The translations under genes were made by a program, and so were the position numbers. The notes under the pieces are model-generated. The model made no database searches, was not told the origin of the DNA, and saw only the letters and a list, made by a program, of their open reading frames with translations. From Pseudomonadota bacterium (GTDB lineage Bacteria; Pseudomonadota; Gammaproteobacteria; Burkholderiales; Casimicrobiaceae), in assembly GCA_022709775.1 (NCBI GenBank), contig JAKLIE010000087.1:1-7090 (forward strand): 7,090 nucleotides of DNA, written 5' to 3'. Shown one piece after another: positions 5,743-7,090 of this stretch. The stretch's first letter is position 1. Each line of letters starts with the position of its first letter.

Positions 5743-6717
5743 GTGACCCCTGCCGTCCCCGCCTCCCGCAGCTCCGCCTACGGCGCCCTCGTGCTCACGG
5801 CCGCGCTCTGGGGGAGCAGCGCGGTCACGGCGCGGGGCCTGCTCGACACGATGTCGCCCGTCGCGCTGACCGCGTGGCGCTGGACGGTCGTCGTCGCGGC
5901 GCTCGTGCCGTTCGTCTGGCGCGACCGTGCCGCGATCGTGCGCGAGCTCGCCCGGGACACGCGGACGCTCGCGACGTTCGCGCTCGTCGGCTTCGCGCCG
6001 CAGTCGCTGCTGACCTACGTCGCCCTCGAAGGCACGACCGCGATCAACCTCGCCCTGTTCAACTCCGCCATCCCGGTGCTCATCGTCGCGATCGCGGCGC
6101 TGCTCCACCACCGGCGGCCGCGCGCGCTCGAGCTCGCGGGGCTCGCGATCTCGCTCGCGGGCGTCGTGGCCATCGTCGCGCGGGGCCGATGGAGCACGCT
6201 GGCCTCGCTCTCGGTCAACCCGCACGACCTGCTGGTGCTGGTCGCGATGGGCGTCTGGGCGTACTACACGGTCAGGCTCGCCGACCGCGCGCCGTCGCTG
6301 CCGTTCCACGCGTTCATGTTCGCCGCCGGCGTGCTCGGGCTGGCGATAATCGCGCCGGCCGTCGCATGGGAGGCGATCGCGCGCGGCGTGGCGCTGCCCT
6401 CGCCCCCCGCGCTCGCCGGCGTCGCCTACCTCGGGCTGCTGCCGACGCTCGTCGCGATGCTGCTGTTCGCGCACGGCATCGCTCGCGTGGGACCGGTGCA
6501 GGCGGGCCTGTTCACGCACCTCGTCCCGGTCTTCGGCGCGGTGTTCGCGACACTCCTGCTCGGCGAGCGACTGCAGCCGTTCCACGCCGTCGGCTTCGCG
6601 CTCGTCGCGGGCGGCGCGATCCTCGGCTGCCTGAAGCCGGAAGCCGCACTGGCGCGCGCGACGCTCGCGGCCACCCCGACCCGCTCGCCCGCTCGGGCGC
6701 ACGACCCCGCCCCCTGA
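5743..6717 (+). CDS. EamA/DMT-superfamily membrane transporter
   Basis: The protein (324 residues from the GTG at 5743) is a drug/metabolite transporter family member with two EamA repeats of about five membrane helices each, roughly residues 12-137 and 177-300. Typical signatures are ALWGSSAV (21-28) at the end of helix 1, [18 protein letters not shown] in the first repeat, and near the end of the second repeat [20 protein letters not shown] followed by LLLGERLQP. The tail after about 300 is hydrophilic and Ala/Pro/Arg-rich. Such proteins export amino acids, their analogues or other small metabolites; the substrate cannot be assigned. Both in-frame starts are GTG (5704 and 5743) and neither has a good Shine-Dalgarno; I prefer 5743 because it leaves the short N-terminus normal for the family. 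It is divergent from the LysR gene that probably regulates it. ilvD follows 64 nt downstream. Confidence 0.9.
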   Translation: MTPAVPASRSSAYGALVLTAALWGSSAVTARGLLDTMSPVALTAWRWTVVVAALVPFVWRDRAAIVRELARDTRTLATFALVGFAPQSLLTYVALEGTTAINLALFNSAIPVLIVAIAALLHHRRPRALELAGLAISLAGVVAIVARGRWSTLASLSVNPHDLLVLVAMGVWAYYTVRLADRAPSLPFHAFMFAAGVLGLAIIAPAVAWEAIARGVALPSPPALAGVAYLGLLPTLVAMLLFAHGIARVGPVQAGLFTHLVPVFGAVFATLLLGERLQPFHAVGFALVAGGAILGCLKPEAALARATLAATPTRSPARAHDPAP

Positions 6718-6720
6718 ACG

Positions 6721-6748
6721 CGCGGGGGGCGTAGAATCGCCGCCCGCG
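6721..6748. repeat. Imperfect 28-nt palindrome between the transporter gene and ilvD
   Basis: CGCGGGGGGCG (6721-6731) and CGCCGCCCGCG (6738-6748) pair at ten of eleven positions around the loop TAGAAT. It begins three bases after the transporter stop, so it may end or protect that transcript. The loop TAGAAT also matches the sigma-70 -10 consensus at five of six bases and lies 44 bases before the ilvD ATG, so the same element may hold the ilvD promoter. I see no -35 match upstream. Confidence 0.45.
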
Positions 6749-6781
6749 CAACGCATTCACCTCCGACACGGACCCGACGCC

Positions 6782-7090
6782 ATGGCGCTCAACAAACGCT
6801 CCCGCCTCATCACCCACGGCATCGCCCGGTCCCCCAACCGCGCGATGCTCCGCGCCGTCGGCTTCGGCGACGGCGACTTCGACAAGCCGATCATCGGCGT
6901 CGCCAACGGCCACAGCACGATGAACCCGTGCAACGCCGGCATCCAGCCGCTGGTCGACCGCGCGCTGGCCGCGTTGCAGGAGGCCGGTGCGATGCCACAG
7001 GTGTTCGGCGTGCCGACCGTCACCGACGGCATCGGCATGGGCACCGAGGGCATGAAGTACTCGCTGGTTTCGCGCGAGGTCATCGCCGAC
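6782..7090 (+). CDS. ilvD: Dihydroxy-acid dehydratase (partial, C-terminus outside window)
   Basis: IlvD dehydrates 2,3-dihydroxy-isovalerate and -methylvalerate to the 2-keto acids in valine, leucine and isoleucine synthesis. The first 103 residues are present, running open to the window edge; the family has about 560. Seen: the N-terminus [22 protein letters not shown] begins like betaproteobacterial IlvD, then [19 protein letters not shown] (35-53) with Cys50, expected to be a ligand of the iron-sulfur cluster, and [22 protein letters not shown] (82-103), where Asp82 should bind the Mg ion. This is the form distinct from the longer E. coli enzyme. The ATG gives the normal N-terminus, though only a weak ACGGA lies upstream. 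The transporter gene precedes it on the same strand. Confidence 0.96.
   Translation, partial: MALNKRSRLITHGIARSPNRAMLRAVGFGDGDFDKPIIGVANGHSTMNPCNAGIQPLVDRALAALQEAGAMPQVFGVPTVTDGIGMGTEGMKYSLVSREVIAD

Noticed and set aside
5673..6734. 353-codon plus-strand frame beginning with an ATG, in another frame of the transporter
   Set aside because: No hydrophobic segments, Arg/Ala-rich; the overlapping frame is the membrane protein.
5440..6756. 438-codon minus-strand frame antisense to the transporter and into lysR
   Set aside because: Charged low-complexity translation; the transporter frame on the plus strand has real EamA motifs.

Overview
The window looks like a chromosomal housekeeping segment of a high-GC betaproteobacterium (roughly Burkholderiales or a related order). 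The evidence is GC-rich third positions, protein sequences resembling betaproteobacterial AccB/AccC, Lgt and the ~558-residue type of IlvD, and gene neighbourhoods recalled from that class (cutA-dsbD, tlpA-(aroQ)-accB-accC, lgt-lysR-ilvD). No tRNA, rRNA, CRISPR array, transposase, integrase or phage gene was found. The taxonomic placement is an inference without a database search.

Left part (1-3454, minus strand). Read in the direction of transcription, this is a probable operon: cutA, a stand-alone DsbD N-terminal (alpha) domain, a TlpA-like thioredoxin, a 367-nt gene-free gap, accB (biotin carboxyl carrier protein) and accC (biotin carboxylase, cut by the window edge). Two genes or gene parts usual at this locus are absent: the membrane and C-terminal thioredoxin domains of DsbD, and aroQ, whose usual place is the gap. 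The gap holds several stem-loops just upstream of accB. accC lacks a normal start codon at the family's usual first residue.

Middle (3464-4720). fxsA runs rightward, divergent from cutA. Their start codons are 9 bp apart, and those 9 bp form an odd palindrome that gives each gene a Shine-Dalgarno sequence. fxsA converges on lgt (prolipoprotein diacylglyceryl transferase, minus strand), with a GC-rich hairpin between them.

Right part (4730-7090). A LysR-type regulator lies 9 nt upstream of lgt and is probably co-transcribed with it. It is divergent from an EamA/DMT-family membrane transporter. The shared intergenic region carries a textbook LysR-type box (ATAC-N7-GTAT inside a perfect 19-nt inverted repeat) and an extra half-site 31 bp away. 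After the transporter, a long imperfect palindrome precedes ilvD (dihydroxy-acid dehydratase, cut by the right edge).

Taken together the genes cover fatty-acid precursor synthesis (AccBC), periplasmic thiol redox (DsbD-alpha and TlpA), lipoprotein maturation (Lgt), a regulated exporter candidate and branched-chain amino-acid synthesis (IlvD). I see no convincing new multi-gene system. The points worth a second look are the reduced dsbD/aroQ region, the structured accB leader, the accC start, the interlocked cutA/fxsA starts and the LysR operator.
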